Shown piece by piece: positions 19,265 through 27,791 of a stretch of 64,000 nucleotides of DNA. The stretch is from Desulfotignum sp. (GTDB taxonomy: Bacteria > Desulfobacterota > Desulfobacteria > Desulfobacterales > Desulfobacteraceae). Both the position numbers and the translations under genes were made by a program. The notes under the pieces were generated by a model. It ran no database searches, was not told the DNA's origin, and saw only the letters and a program-made list of their open reading frames with translations. The first letter of the stretch is position 1. The number at the start of each line of letters is the position of its first letter. The stretch covers positions 1 to 64,000 of the forward strand of contig JAABSO010000012.1 in assembly GCA_011390335.1 (NCBI GenBank). The letters are read 5' to 3'.

Positions 19265-19819
19265 TCAGTCATTTGTCAGTCTGTCTAAATATATGGAAGC
19301 AGCAGACCGGACAGACAGATGGTTATAATCTCCTGTGCCTGTGATGGGGTCCAGCTGCAGGTCACAATTGTCCACAAGTTCCTGTGCCAGTCCCCATGCA
19401 GTGCCGAACACCAGCACATGGGACGCATTGCTGCCAAGCCGTTGCTTCAATTTTCGGGTCGAGACACTGTTTTTGTGTTTTTTGGCGCTGGTGGCAATGG
19501 TGACCACCGGCTGGTTTCTTTCTGCATAAATCTGCTCTACTGCTGTTTCAAAAGTCTGTGTCACCCGGACCAGTTCCAGGGCCTGTTTTCTGGACGGATT
19601 CAGGCGGCCGCCCGCACCATGGGTCCAGTGGCGGATGACCTGGTCTGCCAGATCTGCCTGGTCCTGAAAGGGGGTGATCACATAAAACCCCCTGACACCA
19701 AAGGTCATGGATGCCCGGGCCATATCATGCAGATCAATGGTGGTCAGGGCAGAACCGATGGGTTCATTTTTTTTGTTCACCACCGGAAAATGGACCAGGG
19801 CCAGGTACAGGTTATCCAT
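19265..19819 (-). CDS. SAM-dependent RNA methyltransferase, TrmD-adjacent family
   Basis: A 184-residue protein of the SPOUT-type 'RNA methyltransferase 4' family found next to trmD in many bacteria. It begins [19 protein letters not shown], with [17 protein letters not shown], a middle VTIATSAKK, and a C-terminal VFGTAWGL that could be part of the SAM knot. The start is taken at 19819, overlapping the trmD stop by eight bases; the frame is open further upstream but only as a shadow of trmD. The RNA target is unknown. Confidence 0.85.
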   Translation of the reverse strand: MDNLYLALVHFPVVNKKNEPIGSALTTIDLHDMARASMTFGVRGFYVITPFQDQADLADQVIRHWTHGAGGRLNPSRKQALELVRVTQTFETAVEQIYAERNQPVVTIATSAKKHKNSVSTRKLKQRLGSNASHVLVFGTAWGLAQELVDNCDLQLDPITGTGDYNHLSVRSAASIYLDRLTND

Positions 19820-20564
19820 GGATAAAAGAATCCAGCTTTTTGCACCATTGCTGCAGTATAACCTTTTCCTGCGGGCTGGGGCTGTTTTTTTCAAACAGAT
19901 CCGGCCGTTTAATAAAGGTGCGCGCAAGAGAGGACCGGGTCCGCCATTGTGCAATCTTTCCATGGTCCCCGGATAAAAGCACATCCGGTACTGCATCTCC
20001 CATAAAGGTTTTTGGCCGGGTATACTGGGCATGTTCCAGCCGGTCATCCATAAAGGAATCCGATGCATAGGAGTCGCTGCTGCCCAGCACCCCCGGTATC
20101 AGGCGGGACACCGCATCCATGACCACCATGGCGGCCAGTTCTCCGCCGGTCATGACATAGTCACCCACAGAAATTTCTCTGTCCACCAGCCGGGTGATAA
20201 CCCGCTCATCAATACCTTCATACCGGCCGCACACAAAAATCAGTGCGGTTTCACTGCGGGCAAGATCCAGGGCCATCTGCTGGTGAAAGGATTCCCCCTG
20301 GGGGGTCATCAATACCACCCTGGCATTGGGGGATTCTGCCTTTGCCTGATTGACGGCTGCTGCCAGGGGTTCAGGCTTCATCACCATGCCGCTGCCTCCG
20401 CCATAGGGCCTGTCATCCACGGTGTGGTGCCGGTCCCGGGAAAAATCCCGGATCTGGATGGTTTGGCCCGAAATGATACCCTGTTTGATGGCACGGCTGA
20501 TCATGCCGTGGTCAAAAAAGGCCTGTACCATCTCGGGAAACAGGGTTAATACAAAAAAATCCAT
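19812..20564 (-). CDS. trmD: tRNA (guanine-N1)-methyltransferase
   Basis: Methylates G37 of tRNAs, preventing frameshifts. The 250-residue trefoil-knot enzyme shows LTLFPEMVQAFFDHGMI, DDRPYGGGSGMVMKPEPL (about residues 50-67), FVCGRYEGIDERV (about residues 110-122) and SVGDYVMTGGELAAMV. It lies nine bases after rimM in the standard rpsP-rimM-trmD-rplS order. Confidence 0.96.
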   Translation of the reverse strand: MDFFVLTLFPEMVQAFFDHGMISRAIKQGIISGQTIQIRDFSRDRHHTVDDRPYGGGSGMVMKPEPLAAAVNQAKAESPNARVVLMTPQGESFHQQMALDLARSETALIFVCGRYEGIDERVITRLVDREISVGDYVMTGGELAAMVVMDAVSRLIPGVLGSSDSYASDSFMDDRLEHAQYTRPKTFMGDAVPDVLLSGDHGKIAQWRTRSSLARTFIKRPDLFEKNSPSPQEKVILQQWCKKLDSFIHG

Positions 20565-20573
20565 GGCAGAAAC

Positions 20574-21131
20574 CTATTCATATCCCTGGGGCAGACAGGT
20601 TGTGACGGTTTTGTTCTCAAGATCCACTTCTGTCACAAACTTGTGGTGCATGGGCACCAGAATCTCTTTGCCGTTGTTTTTGATCACCAGCACATCATGG
20701 GCCCCGGTGGGAATGATGGTCTCAATGACCCCCAGGTCTCCGCGGTTTTTGTCAACGACTTTCAGGCCGAACAGATCTTCCCAGTACCAGACGTCTTCTT
20801 CCGGGTCCGGCAGCTGCTGCCTGGCCAGTAAAAGCTCTTTGCCAACCAGATCATCTGCCGATTCCCGGGTGTTAACCCCTGACAGAAGCACCAGCATATC
20901 TTTTTTCCGGTCAATGCATTTTTCTATGACATAGGGCCTGGCATCGTTTTCGTTTTCAGCTCTCAAAAACACCCGGCTTTTCAAGGCATAGATATCTGAA
21001 GATTCTGCAAAAGACCTGACCTTGACTTTGCCGTCCAGTCCGTGGACACCGGTTATCTTTCCCATGACCACCAGGTCATCCGGGTTGGGCGGATCATCCG
21101 GGCCTGTGTCTGATGATGCTGTTTTACTCAA
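20574..21131 (-). CDS. rimM: Ribosome maturation factor RimM
   Basis: Assists maturation of the 30S head together with S19. The 185 residues have the N-terminal [18 protein letters not shown] and a C-terminal PRC-barrel with [12 protein letters not shown] and LVPMHHKFV. It begins inside the khpA 3' end (eight-base overlap). Confidence 0.94.
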   Translation of the reverse strand: MSKTASSDTGPDDPPNPDDLVVMGKITGVHGLDGKVKVRSFAESSDIYALKSRVFLRAENENDARPYVIEKCIDRKKDMLVLLSGVNTRESADDLVGKELLLARQQLPDPEEDVWYWEDLFGLKVVDKNRGDLGVIETIIPTGAHDVLVIKNNGKEILVPMHHKFVTEVDLENKTVTTCLPQGYE

Positions 21132-21354
21132 TGATCTCCAGAACCGTTCTTTTTTTCAGCTTGGTGGAAGCAGCACTCAAAATGGTTCTCATGGCCCGGG
21201 CTGATCTGCCCTGTTTGCCTATCACCTTACCCAGATCCTCTTTTGCCACCTTGAGTTCCAGAACAGATGTCTGATCTCCGACAACTTCCGATACCTGGAC
21301 CTGTTCAGGGTTGTCCACCAGTGCCTTGGCAATGTATTCTATCAGCTCTTTCAT
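21124..21354 (-). CDS. khpA: KH-domain RNA-binding protein KhpA
   Basis: A 76-residue protein consisting of a single KH domain. The GxxG loop is in [16 protein letters not shown] (about residues 45-60). Members bind RNA broadly and often act with KhpB/Jag. Its location between rpsP and rimM is conserved in many phyla. Confidence 0.94.
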   Translation of the reverse strand: MKELIEYIAKALVDNPEQVQVSEVVGDQTSVLELKVAKEDLGKVIGKQGRSARAMRTILSAASTKLKKRTVLEIIE

Positions 21355-21432
21355 ACCTCCATCTCCTTGCAGTCATGCGGGGTGAGAAGAATACCGGGTG
21401 TGTCATAAAAGCGCAGGGTCAGGTGCGCAGGT

Positions 21433-21714
21433 TCAGGCGGATGCAGCCTGTTCAGTTGCGGCAGCCTGTTCCGGTGCAGCGGCCTGTTTTTTCAGAATGC
21501 TTTGCACCGTGGTGGAGGGTTTGGCACCCTTCTCCAGCCAGTATGCGATTCTGTCCTGCTTCAACACGATGGCAACCGGCTCGGTCATGGGGTCATAGGT
21601 GCCCAGGGCTTCTAAAAATCTGCCGTCTCTGGGGGCCTCAATGTCAGCTGCCACAATTCTGTAAAAGGGTTTTTTCTTGGTGCCTTTACGGGTCAATCTG
21701 ATTCTAACGGACAT
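21433..21714 (-). CDS. rpsP: 30S ribosomal protein S16
   Basis: A 93-residue ribosomal protein: [21 protein letters not shown] at the start, then [14 protein letters not shown]. The C-terminus has an extra Ala/Gln/Glu-rich tail of about 15 residues ([12 protein letters not shown]), a lineage-specific extension. It sits 14 bases downstream of ffh. Confidence 0.96.
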   Translation of the reverse strand: MSVRIRLTRKGTKKKPFYRIVAADIEAPRDGRFLEALGTYDPMTEPVAIVLKQDRIAYWLEKGAKPSTTVQSILKKQAAAPEQAAATEQAASA

Positions 21715-21728
21715 ATTTTATTTTCTCC

Positions 21729-23054
21729 TTAAAACGGCAGCATGCCTTTTAATGACCGCATGCCGCCTTTATTAAACTTCTTGATCATTTTCATGGACTG
21801 GGTGTAGCTTTTCAACAGCTTGTTGACATCCTGGACACTTGTCCCGCTGCCAAGGGCAATTCTTTTTTTCCGGGAGGCCTTTATGATTCCGGATTTTTCT
21901 CTTTCTTCCGGGGTCATGGAATTGATGATCGCCTCGATTTTTACAAACTCCCTGTCATCGATATCCACCCCCTTGAGCTGCTTTTTGCTCATTCCCGGCA
22001 GCATGCCCAGCAGATCCTTGACAGACCCCATTTTCCGGACGGTTTTCATCTGGTTTTTGAAGTCTTCTAAAGTAAACGCGTTCTGCCGCAGCTTTTTTTC
22101 AAGGGACTTGGCTTCCTTTTCATCCACTGCATCCTGGGCCCGTTCAATAAAGGAAAGGGTATCTCCCATGCCCAGAATTTTGGATGCCATCCGGTCCGGG
22201 TGGAACGCTTCCAGGGCAGTGGATTTTTCTCCCACACCGATGAACTTCAACGGCTTGCCTGTCACCGCTTTGATGGACAGTGCCGCACCGCCTCTGGCAT
22301 CCCCGTCCATTTTGGTCAGGATGACCCCGGTCAGGTTCAGGCGCTGGTCAAATGATCCGGCAATATTGACAGCATCCTGGCCGGTCATGGCATCCGCCAC
22401 CAGAAGGATTTCCGATGGGTTCACCCCTTTTTTAAGGGTTTCCAGCTCCGCCATCAGGGTATCATCCATGTGCAGGCGCCCGGCAGTGTCATACAAAAGG
22501 GTGTCACATCCCTGTTCCCTTGCTGCCAGTTGCGCATTCTGGCAGATGCCCAGGGGTTTCATGTCAGCTGTGGTGTCAAAGACCGGCAGATCCAGCTGGG
22601 TGCCGATTCTTTTCAACTGGTCAATGGCTGCCGGCCGGTATACATCCACCGGCACCAGAAACGGCTTTCTTCCCTGTTTGCGCAGGTACAGGCCCAGTTT
22701 TCCGGCGGTGGTGGTTTTACCGGATCCCTGCAGTCCCACCAGCATGATGGATCCCATGGAGCTGGTGCCAAAATCAAGGTCCTGGTGTTCAGACCCCATC
22801 ATCCGGGTAAACTCATCATACACGATCTTGATGACCTGCTGCCCGGGGGTCAGGCTCTGCATGACCTCCTGGCCCAGTGCCCGGCTCTTTATATCTGAAA
22901 TGACATTTTTTGCAACCTTATAATTGACATCAGCCTCAAGAAGTGCCATTCTAACCTGTTTGAGACCATCTTCAATGTTTTTCTCATTCAGGGTGCCATG
23001 ACCTTTTAATTTTTTAAAGACCGAATCAAGCCTGTCACTCAAACTTTCAAACAT
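21729..23054 (-). CDS. ffh: Signal recognition particle protein Ffh
   Basis: GTPase that binds 4.5S RNA and signal sequences to target membrane proteins. The 441 residues comprise the N domain, the G domain (G1 GLQGSGKTTTAGKLG at about residues 108-122, DTAGRLHMDD, TKMDGDARGG) and a C-terminal M domain with SMTPEEREKS and methionine-rich helices (GGMRSLKGMLPF end). It is the first gene of the rpsP operon, transcribed divergently from rlmN. Confidence 0.96.
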   Translation of the reverse strand: MFESLSDRLDSVFKKLKGHGTLNEKNIEDGLKQVRMALLEADVNYKVAKNVISDIKSRALGQEVMQSLTPGQQVIKIVYDEFTRMMGSEHQDLDFGTSSMGSIMLVGLQGSGKTTTAGKLGLYLRKQGRKPFLVPVDVYRPAAIDQLKRIGTQLDLPVFDTTADMKPLGICQNAQLAAREQGCDTLLYDTAGRLHMDDTLMAELETLKKGVNPSEILLVADAMTGQDAVNIAGSFDQRLNLTGVILTKMDGDARGGAALSIKAVTGKPLKFIGVGEKSTALEAFHPDRMASKILGMGDTLSFIERAQDAVDEKEAKSLEKKLRQNAFTLEDFKNQMKTVRKMGSVKDLLGMLPGMSKKQLKGVDIDDREFVKIEAIINSMTPEEREKSGIIKASRKKRIALGSGTSVQDVNKLLKSYTQSMKMIKKFNKGGMRSLKGMLPF

Positions 23055-23153
23055 AAAAAGACCACCCTCAAAATATCAAATCAAATCATTGAATTTAGAC
23101 CAGAACCCGTGATAAGTCAAGGAAATAATATATTTGTGAGCAGGCAAAAATCC

Positions 23154-24215
23154 ATGGAAAATATTTTAAATTATACCAGAGAAGACCTTTCTTTGTGGCT
23201 TGAAAAAAACGGTATCCGTTCCTTTCGTTCCGGCCAGGTGTTCAAGTGGCTCTATTTGAAACTGGTAAAAGATTTTGAACAGATGACCGATCTTGGCAAA
23301 GACCTGCGTGCGCTGCTGTCCAGCCATTTTTATCTTGACTGTCTGACACTGGCAGACAAACAGGTGTCAGCTGATACCACAACAAAATATCTGTTCAGGC
23401 TCACAGACGGTTCTTTTATCGAGTCTGTGCTCATTCCGGAAAAAGACCATTTTACCCTGTGTGTTTCCTCCCAGGTGGGGTGTGCCATGAACTGCCGGTT
23501 CTGCCTGACCGCAAAGGGCGGATTTGTCAGAAACCTCACCGTGGGTGAAATCATTGCCCAGATCCGGGAGGTGCGGATCTTTCTGGCCCAAAATCATCTG
23601 GACCCGCTGAGATTGTCCAATATCGTGTTCATGGGCATGGGGGAGCCTCTGGCCAATTATGATGCCCTGGTCCAGGCACTGGAAATTATCACAGACACCG
23701 ATTTTGGCATGAAGTTTTCAGCAAGACGGGTCACTGTATCCACCTGCGGTCTTGTACCGGGAATCCTGGCCCTGGGAAAGACCTCTTCCGTCAACCTGGC
23801 CGTATCTCTCAATGCCACGGACAACCGGACCAGATCCCGGCTCATGCCGGTAAACAACACCTATCCGCTGGAAAAACTGCTGGCAGCCTGTGAGGATTTT
23901 ACTATGAAGCCCAGAAACAAGATCACCTTTGAGTATATTCTGATCAAAGGGGTCAATGATACCCCCGGGCATGCCAGGCACCTGGTCAGGCTGCTTGCCC
24001 CGGTCCGGGCCAAGGTCAACCTCATTGCATTCAACCCGCATCCGGGCTGTGACATGGCACCGCCTGATCCAAAAACAGTGCAGGCATTTCTCCAGATTCT
24101 GCTGGACAGCCATATGACGGCCATCCTCAGGAAAAGCAAAGGTGCCGATATTCTGGCGGCCTGTGGTCAGCTCCGGGCCTGGCAGATGGATGCCAATGCC
24201 ATTGAAACCCTTTAA
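23154..24215 (+). CDS. rlmN: Dual-specificity 23S rRNA A2503 / tRNA A37 C2-methyltransferase
   Basis: Radical-SAM enzyme methylating A2503 of 23S rRNA and A37 of tRNAs. The 353 residues include the cluster motif CAMNCRFC with GCAMNC before TAKGGF (about residues 105-117), NIVFMGMGEPLANYD and RRVTVSTCG. The cysteine in CGQL near the C-terminus is the methyl-carrying residue in the family. The ATG at 23154 is used; an in-frame GTG at 23136 with AAGGAA upstream is a fair alternative. Confidence 0.94.
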   Translation: MENILNYTREDLSLWLEKNGIRSFRSGQVFKWLYLKLVKDFEQMTDLGKDLRALLSSHFYLDCLTLADKQVSADTTTKYLFRLTDGSFIESVLIPEKDHFTLCVSSQVGCAMNCRFCLTAKGGFVRNLTVGEIIAQIREVRIFLAQNHLDPLRLSNIVFMGMGEPLANYDALVQALEIITDTDFGMKFSARRVTVSTCGLVPGILALGKTSSVNLAVSLNATDNRTRSRLMPVNNTYPLEKLLAACEDFTMKPRNKITFEYILIKGVNDTPGHARHLVRLLAPVRAKVNLIAFNPHPGCDMAPPDPKTVQAFLQILLDSHMTAILRKSKGADILAACGQLRAWQMDANAIETL

Positions 24216-24302
24216 AATATCCTTATATTCTGTAACAGGATTGACATATGGGCGCATTCCTGGAAAAATATACCAAACCCGTAAATGTGAATGGAAAAAA
24301 TC

Positions 24303-24788
24303 ATGACTGATGTCAGTTTGGAAAACAAAAAAGTTCTCATTGTTGATGATGAACCGGATGTGCTGGATTCTCTGGAAGAACTGCTGGATATGTGTACGGT
24401 TGTGCGGGCCCAGTCCTTTGAAGAAGCTGACCGGCTGTTACACGAGCAGCAGTTTGATATCGCGATACTGGATATCATGGGGGTGGACGGTTACCAGTTG
24501 CTGGAAATCGCCAATAAAAAGGAGGTTGTGACCGTGATGCTCACAGCCCATGCCTTAAGCCCTGAAAATATCAAAAAATCCTATCTCGGAGGGGCATGTT
24601 CCTATATCCCCAAAGAGGAAATGATCAATATTGAAACCTTTCTGCTGGATGTCCTCAAGGCAAAAAAAGAGGGCAAAAATCCCTGGACCAGCTGGTACAT
24701 GCGCCTGGCCTCTTTTTGTGAAAAAAAATTCGGCAAGGACTGGGACAAGGATGAAAAAGAGTTCTGGGAAAAAATGATCTATTATTGA
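24303..24788 (+). CDS. Single-domain response regulator with C-terminal extension
   Basis: A protein of about 161 residues. The receiver domain has VLIVDDEPDVL, a phosphoacceptor aspartate in IAILDIMGVDGY (about residue 55), a T in MLTAH and a lysine in YIPKEE. After the receiver, about 45 residues rich in Lys, Trp and Phe (FGKDWDKDEKEFWEK) have no recognised domain. No histidine kinase lies nearby, so its partner is unknown. An ATG four codons upstream (24291) is possible. Confidence 0.8.
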   Translation: MTDVSLENKKVLIVDDEPDVLDSLEELLDMCTVVRAQSFEEADRLLHEQQFDIAILDIMGVDGYQLLEIANKKEVVTVMLTAHALSPENIKKSYLGGACSYIPKEEMINIETFLLDVLKAKKEGKNPWTSWYMRLASFCEKKFGKDWDKDEKEFWEKMIYY

Positions 24789-24830
24789 TCTAAAATATTG
24801 ATCTAAAAACAGATCCTCCATTGGTTCCGG

Positions 24831-25832
24831 TCAGATCATCAGGTCCGTGAAATCGGACGCAGCAGGGGTGGTGACCCTGATTCGGGTCTGCCGCCCTTTT
24901 GCTGTAATCTTTATCTCTGATATCTCACCAGGTACGGCTTTGGTGTAGGCAGCGGTCATGGCTGCCGCAGTTGTGATCTGCGCATTGTCGTAACTGCCCA
25001 GGAGCAGGCAGACAGGCCCTGGAAGATCGGCATGGTCCAGGCGGACATCATGTGCCGGGTCATACCAGGCCAGGATCTGCTGGTTGTCATGCATGGACCT
25101 TCCCATCACCAGTTTACACCCATCTGTGAGCCGGAAATGCCGGCCGTATTTGAGCAGGTGCAGGTGCCGTACTTCCCAATTTTTCTGGACATACAACAGG
25201 TCTTTGAGCCGGATGGAAAACTGTTTGTCCGTGAGCAGGCATCCGCCGGCAGGGGCCGGATATTCGCTGATACCCAGCTTTTTGGCCAGTGCCATCTGGG
25301 GTTTTCTGGTCCGGCCGCTGATGCCCAGCAGTTTTGTTCTGTCCACCAGGCCCTGTGTTTCCATGGGGGTTTCCGCCAGGCACAAGGCGCTTAAGGGTCT
25401 GAGTATAGCGCCCTTGAAAAAGCTGTTTTTTTCCACATACTGGAGGGCATTTTTTGTCTGGGATTTGGGCCGCTGCCCCACCACCTCTCCGCTGAACAAA
25501 AAATCAAATCTTTGTTTGTTCATGATATGTCCTGCTTTTTCAAACATCAGGGCATGGCAGTCCATGCAGGGGTTCATGTTCTTGCCGAATCCTGCTTTGG
25601 GGGCGGACATCATCTGCATGTATGCTGTGGTGATATCCTGGACCAGAAGGGGGATGCCGCAGCATTCCGATGCTTTTCTTGCCTTTTCAGCAGAAAAAAA
25701 CGGGGTTTCAAAACTGACCCATGTCACGTCAATGCCCTGGTTTTTGAGCACCAGTCCCGCCAGCATGCTGTCCAGCCCGCCGGAACACAACCCCAATGCC
25801 CTGACAGGGCTTGTACTTTTTTTTTGCGTCAT
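24831..25832 (-). CDS. PP-loop ATP pyrophosphatase, MnmA/ThiI-like, putative tRNA thiolation
   Basis: A 333-residue cytoplasmic protein. The PP-loop motif LCSGGLDSMLAG (about residues 15-26) marks an adenylating N-type ATP pyrophosphatase. Paired cysteines in NPCMDCHALMF (about residues 87-97) and a cysteine in PAGGCLLTD resemble the sulfur-handling residues of MnmA/ThiI proteins. The C-terminal third is NFACT-R/DUF814-like, which is a recollection without alignment. It is distinct from true MnmA in length. It lies back to back with nth. Confidence 0.65.
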   Translation of the reverse strand: MTQKKSTSPVRALGLCSGGLDSMLAGLVLKNQGIDVTWVSFETPFFSAEKARKASECCGIPLLVQDITTAYMQMMSAPKAGFGKNMNPCMDCHALMFEKAGHIMNKQRFDFLFSGEVVGQRPKSQTKNALQYVEKNSFFKGAILRPLSALCLAETPMETQGLVDRTKLLGISGRTRKPQMALAKKLGISEYPAPAGGCLLTDKQFSIRLKDLLYVQKNWEVRHLHLLKYGRHFRLTDGCKLVMGRSMHDNQQILAWYDPAHDVRLDHADLPGPVCLLLGSYDNAQITTAAAMTAAYTKAVPGEISEIKITAKGRQTRIRVTTPAASDFTDLMI

Positions 25833-25847
25833 ATATAAAGTTCTTTC

Positions 25848-26477
25848 ATGAACAAGGCTGATATTATATTTTTGCTCCAGACATTAAAAGACCGGTATCC
25901 GGATGTCAAGACCCAGCTTGTGCACAAGACCCCGTTTCAGCTGCTGACGGCAACAATTTTGTCTGCACAGTGCACAGACCGGCAGGTCAACCAGGTCACA
26001 CAGCAGCTCTTTGCCCGGTTTCCGGATCCCCGTGCATTGGCAAAAGCCTCTTTGGCAGACATCAAAAAGCTGATCTATTCCACAGGATTTTACAACAACA
26101 AAGCCAAAAACATCAAGGCCTGTGCCCGGGCCCTGCTGGACCGCCATAACGGGCAGGTGCCCGATGATTTGGACCTTCTGGTGAAACTGCCCGGTGTGGG
26201 GCGCAAAACAGCCAATGTGGTCCGGTCCGCTGCCTTCGGCCGTCAGGCCATTGTGGTGGACACCCATGTGCTGCGCATATCCTTTCGCCTGGGTCTGACC
26301 AAAAACCGTGATCCGGTGAAGGTGGAATTTGATCTCATGAAGATCATCCCCGAATCCGCCTGGAGTGATCTGTCTTTGCAGCTTATCTATTTTGGAAGGG
26401 AGATCTGTGATGCCAGAAAACCATTGTGCAAAACGTGTCCCCTGTTTGACATCTGCGTGTTTAAGGGTAAGGGATAA
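25848..26477 (+). CDS. nth: Endonuclease III
   Basis: DNA glycosylase/AP lyase for oxidised pyrimidines. The 209 residues have the helix-hairpin-helix LPGVGRKTANVV (about residues 113-124) with the catalytic Lys, VVDTHVLRIS with the catalytic Asp, and the C-terminal cluster cysteines C-x6-C-x2-C-x5-C in CDARKPLCKTCPLFDIC. The following RND adaptor starts six bases after its stop. Confidence 0.95.
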   Translation: MNKADIIFLLQTLKDRYPDVKTQLVHKTPFQLLTATILSAQCTDRQVNQVTQQLFARFPDPRALAKASLADIKKLIYSTGFYNNKAKNIKACARALLDRHNGQVPDDLDLLVKLPGVGRKTANVVRSAAFGRQAIVVDTHVLRISFRLGLTKNRDPVKVEFDLMKIIPESAWSDLSLQLIYFGREICDARKPLCKTCPLFDICVFKGKG

Positions 26478-26483
26478 AACAGT

Positions 26484-27788
26484 ATGAACCCAGGATCCCG
26501 GATGAAAACGGCGGCTGTTTTCATGTTCCGGCTGGTGCGGGTGGCCCTGGTGCTGGCAGTTGCCTGGGCCGGCGCCTTTTGGCTCTATGAGAACCGGACC
26601 ACACCTGAGAAAGAAACCAAACAGGACCCGGTGCCCATGGTCCGGGTGATGCCCCTTTCCCCTGAATCCAAAGTGATGACCGTGACCGCCTTTGGAACGG
26701 TGGCACCCCGCAGGCAGGTGAGAATATCTCCGGAGGTGCCCGGCCGCATCAACACCCTGCACCCCGGTTTTGCGGCCGGGGGGGCATTTGAAAAAAACGA
26801 CCTGCTGGTGGGGATTGATCCGGAGCCGTTCCGCCTGGATCTTCAGGCGGCACAGGTAAGGATCAGCCAGGCACAAGCAGATATCCGCAGCCTGGAACAG
26901 GAGATAAAAAACCTGGAAAAAGACAAAGACCTGTACCAGGCTGCCCTGGCCCTGGCCCAAAAAGAGCTGGGCCGTGTAAAAAATCTGAGCGCCCGGGATT
27001 TTGCATCCCAAAACACCCTGGACAGGGCGGAACAGCAGGTTGTATCTGCCAGAATCCAGCGCCAGGCCGTCATAAGCCGCCTGGCAATGACCACGCCGCT
27101 TATGGCCCAGAAACAGGCAGTTTTGGCCATGGCGCGGGTGGATGTACAAAAAGCGGATCTGTCACTGCAGAAAACACAGATCCGGGCGGATTTTGACGGT
27201 TTTGTTCTGGTTCGGTCTGCCCTGGTCGGAGAATATGTCACCCCGGGCCAGGTCCTGGCCGTTATCTATGAAAAAGGGGCCCTGGATGTGGAGGTGAAAA
27301 TCCCCATGGAGGAGATGCAGTGGATCCGAATGGATTCTGCCGGAGGAATCCAGCCAGAGGCCCGGGTGACACTGGCCAATATGGATACCATGGCTGATCA
27401 GGCCTGGGCGGCGGCTGTGGCACGGGAGCATGCTGCTGTGGATGAACAAACCCGGACCCTGCCTTTGACCCTGGAGATTAAGGGACCCCTGGAAAATGAC
27501 CATCCCCCCGGCATGGACCTGAAGCCGGGATCTTTTGTCAAGTGCCGGATCTTTGGCCGACAAAAGGGCCAGGTGTTTACCGTCCCCAGGCACCTGCTCA
27601 AGCCGGGAGGCCAGCTGTTTCTGGCCACGGACGGGCACCTGGAGATACGGCCGGTCCGGGTTTTGCGCAAAGTGGCGGATGCGGTATACATCGATGCCGG
27701 CCTTGATCCCGGGGACCAGGTCATTACCACGCCGGTGCCCGGGGCTGTGGAGGGCATGGCCTTAGACATCCGGGCAGACGGGGAATAG
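26484..27788 (+). CDS. RND efflux periplasmic adaptor (membrane fusion protein)
   Basis: A 434-residue HlyD/AcrA-type adaptor anchored by an N-terminal hydrophobic helix (about residues 14-33, RLVRVALVLAVAW). The order is barrel/lipoyl half (VTAFGTVAPRRQVRISPEVPGRI), a long coiled-coil hairpin (about residues 115-215, rich in Gln, Leu and Lys), the second lipoyl half and a beta-barrel. It links the inner-membrane permease encoded next to an outer-membrane channel, whose gene is absent here. The substrate is unknown. Confidence 0.9.
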   Translation: MNPGSRMKTAAVFMFRLVRVALVLAVAWAGAFWLYENRTTPEKETKQDPVPMVRVMPLSPESKVMTVTAFGTVAPRRQVRISPEVPGRINTLHPGFAAGGAFEKNDLLVGIDPEPFRLDLQAAQVRISQAQADIRSLEQEIKNLEKDKDLYQAALALAQKELGRVKNLSARDFASQNTLDRAEQQVVSARIQRQAVISRLAMTTPLMAQKQAVLAMARVDVQKADLSLQKTQIRADFDGFVLVRSALVGEYVTPGQVLAVIYEKGALDVEVKIPMEEMQWIRMDSAGGIQPEARVTLANMDTMADQAWAAAVAREHAAVDEQTRTLPLTLEIKGPLENDHPPGMDLKPGSFVKCRIFGRQKGQVFTVPRHLLKPGGQLFLATDGHLEIRPVRVLRKVADAVYIDAGLDPGDQVITTPVPGAVEGMALDIRADGE

Positions 27789-27791
27789 GGC

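Noticed and set aside
24240..24275. TTGACA before the response regulator gene as a promoter
   Set aside because: The nearest TATA-like sequence is about 22 bases away, too far for a standard promoter.
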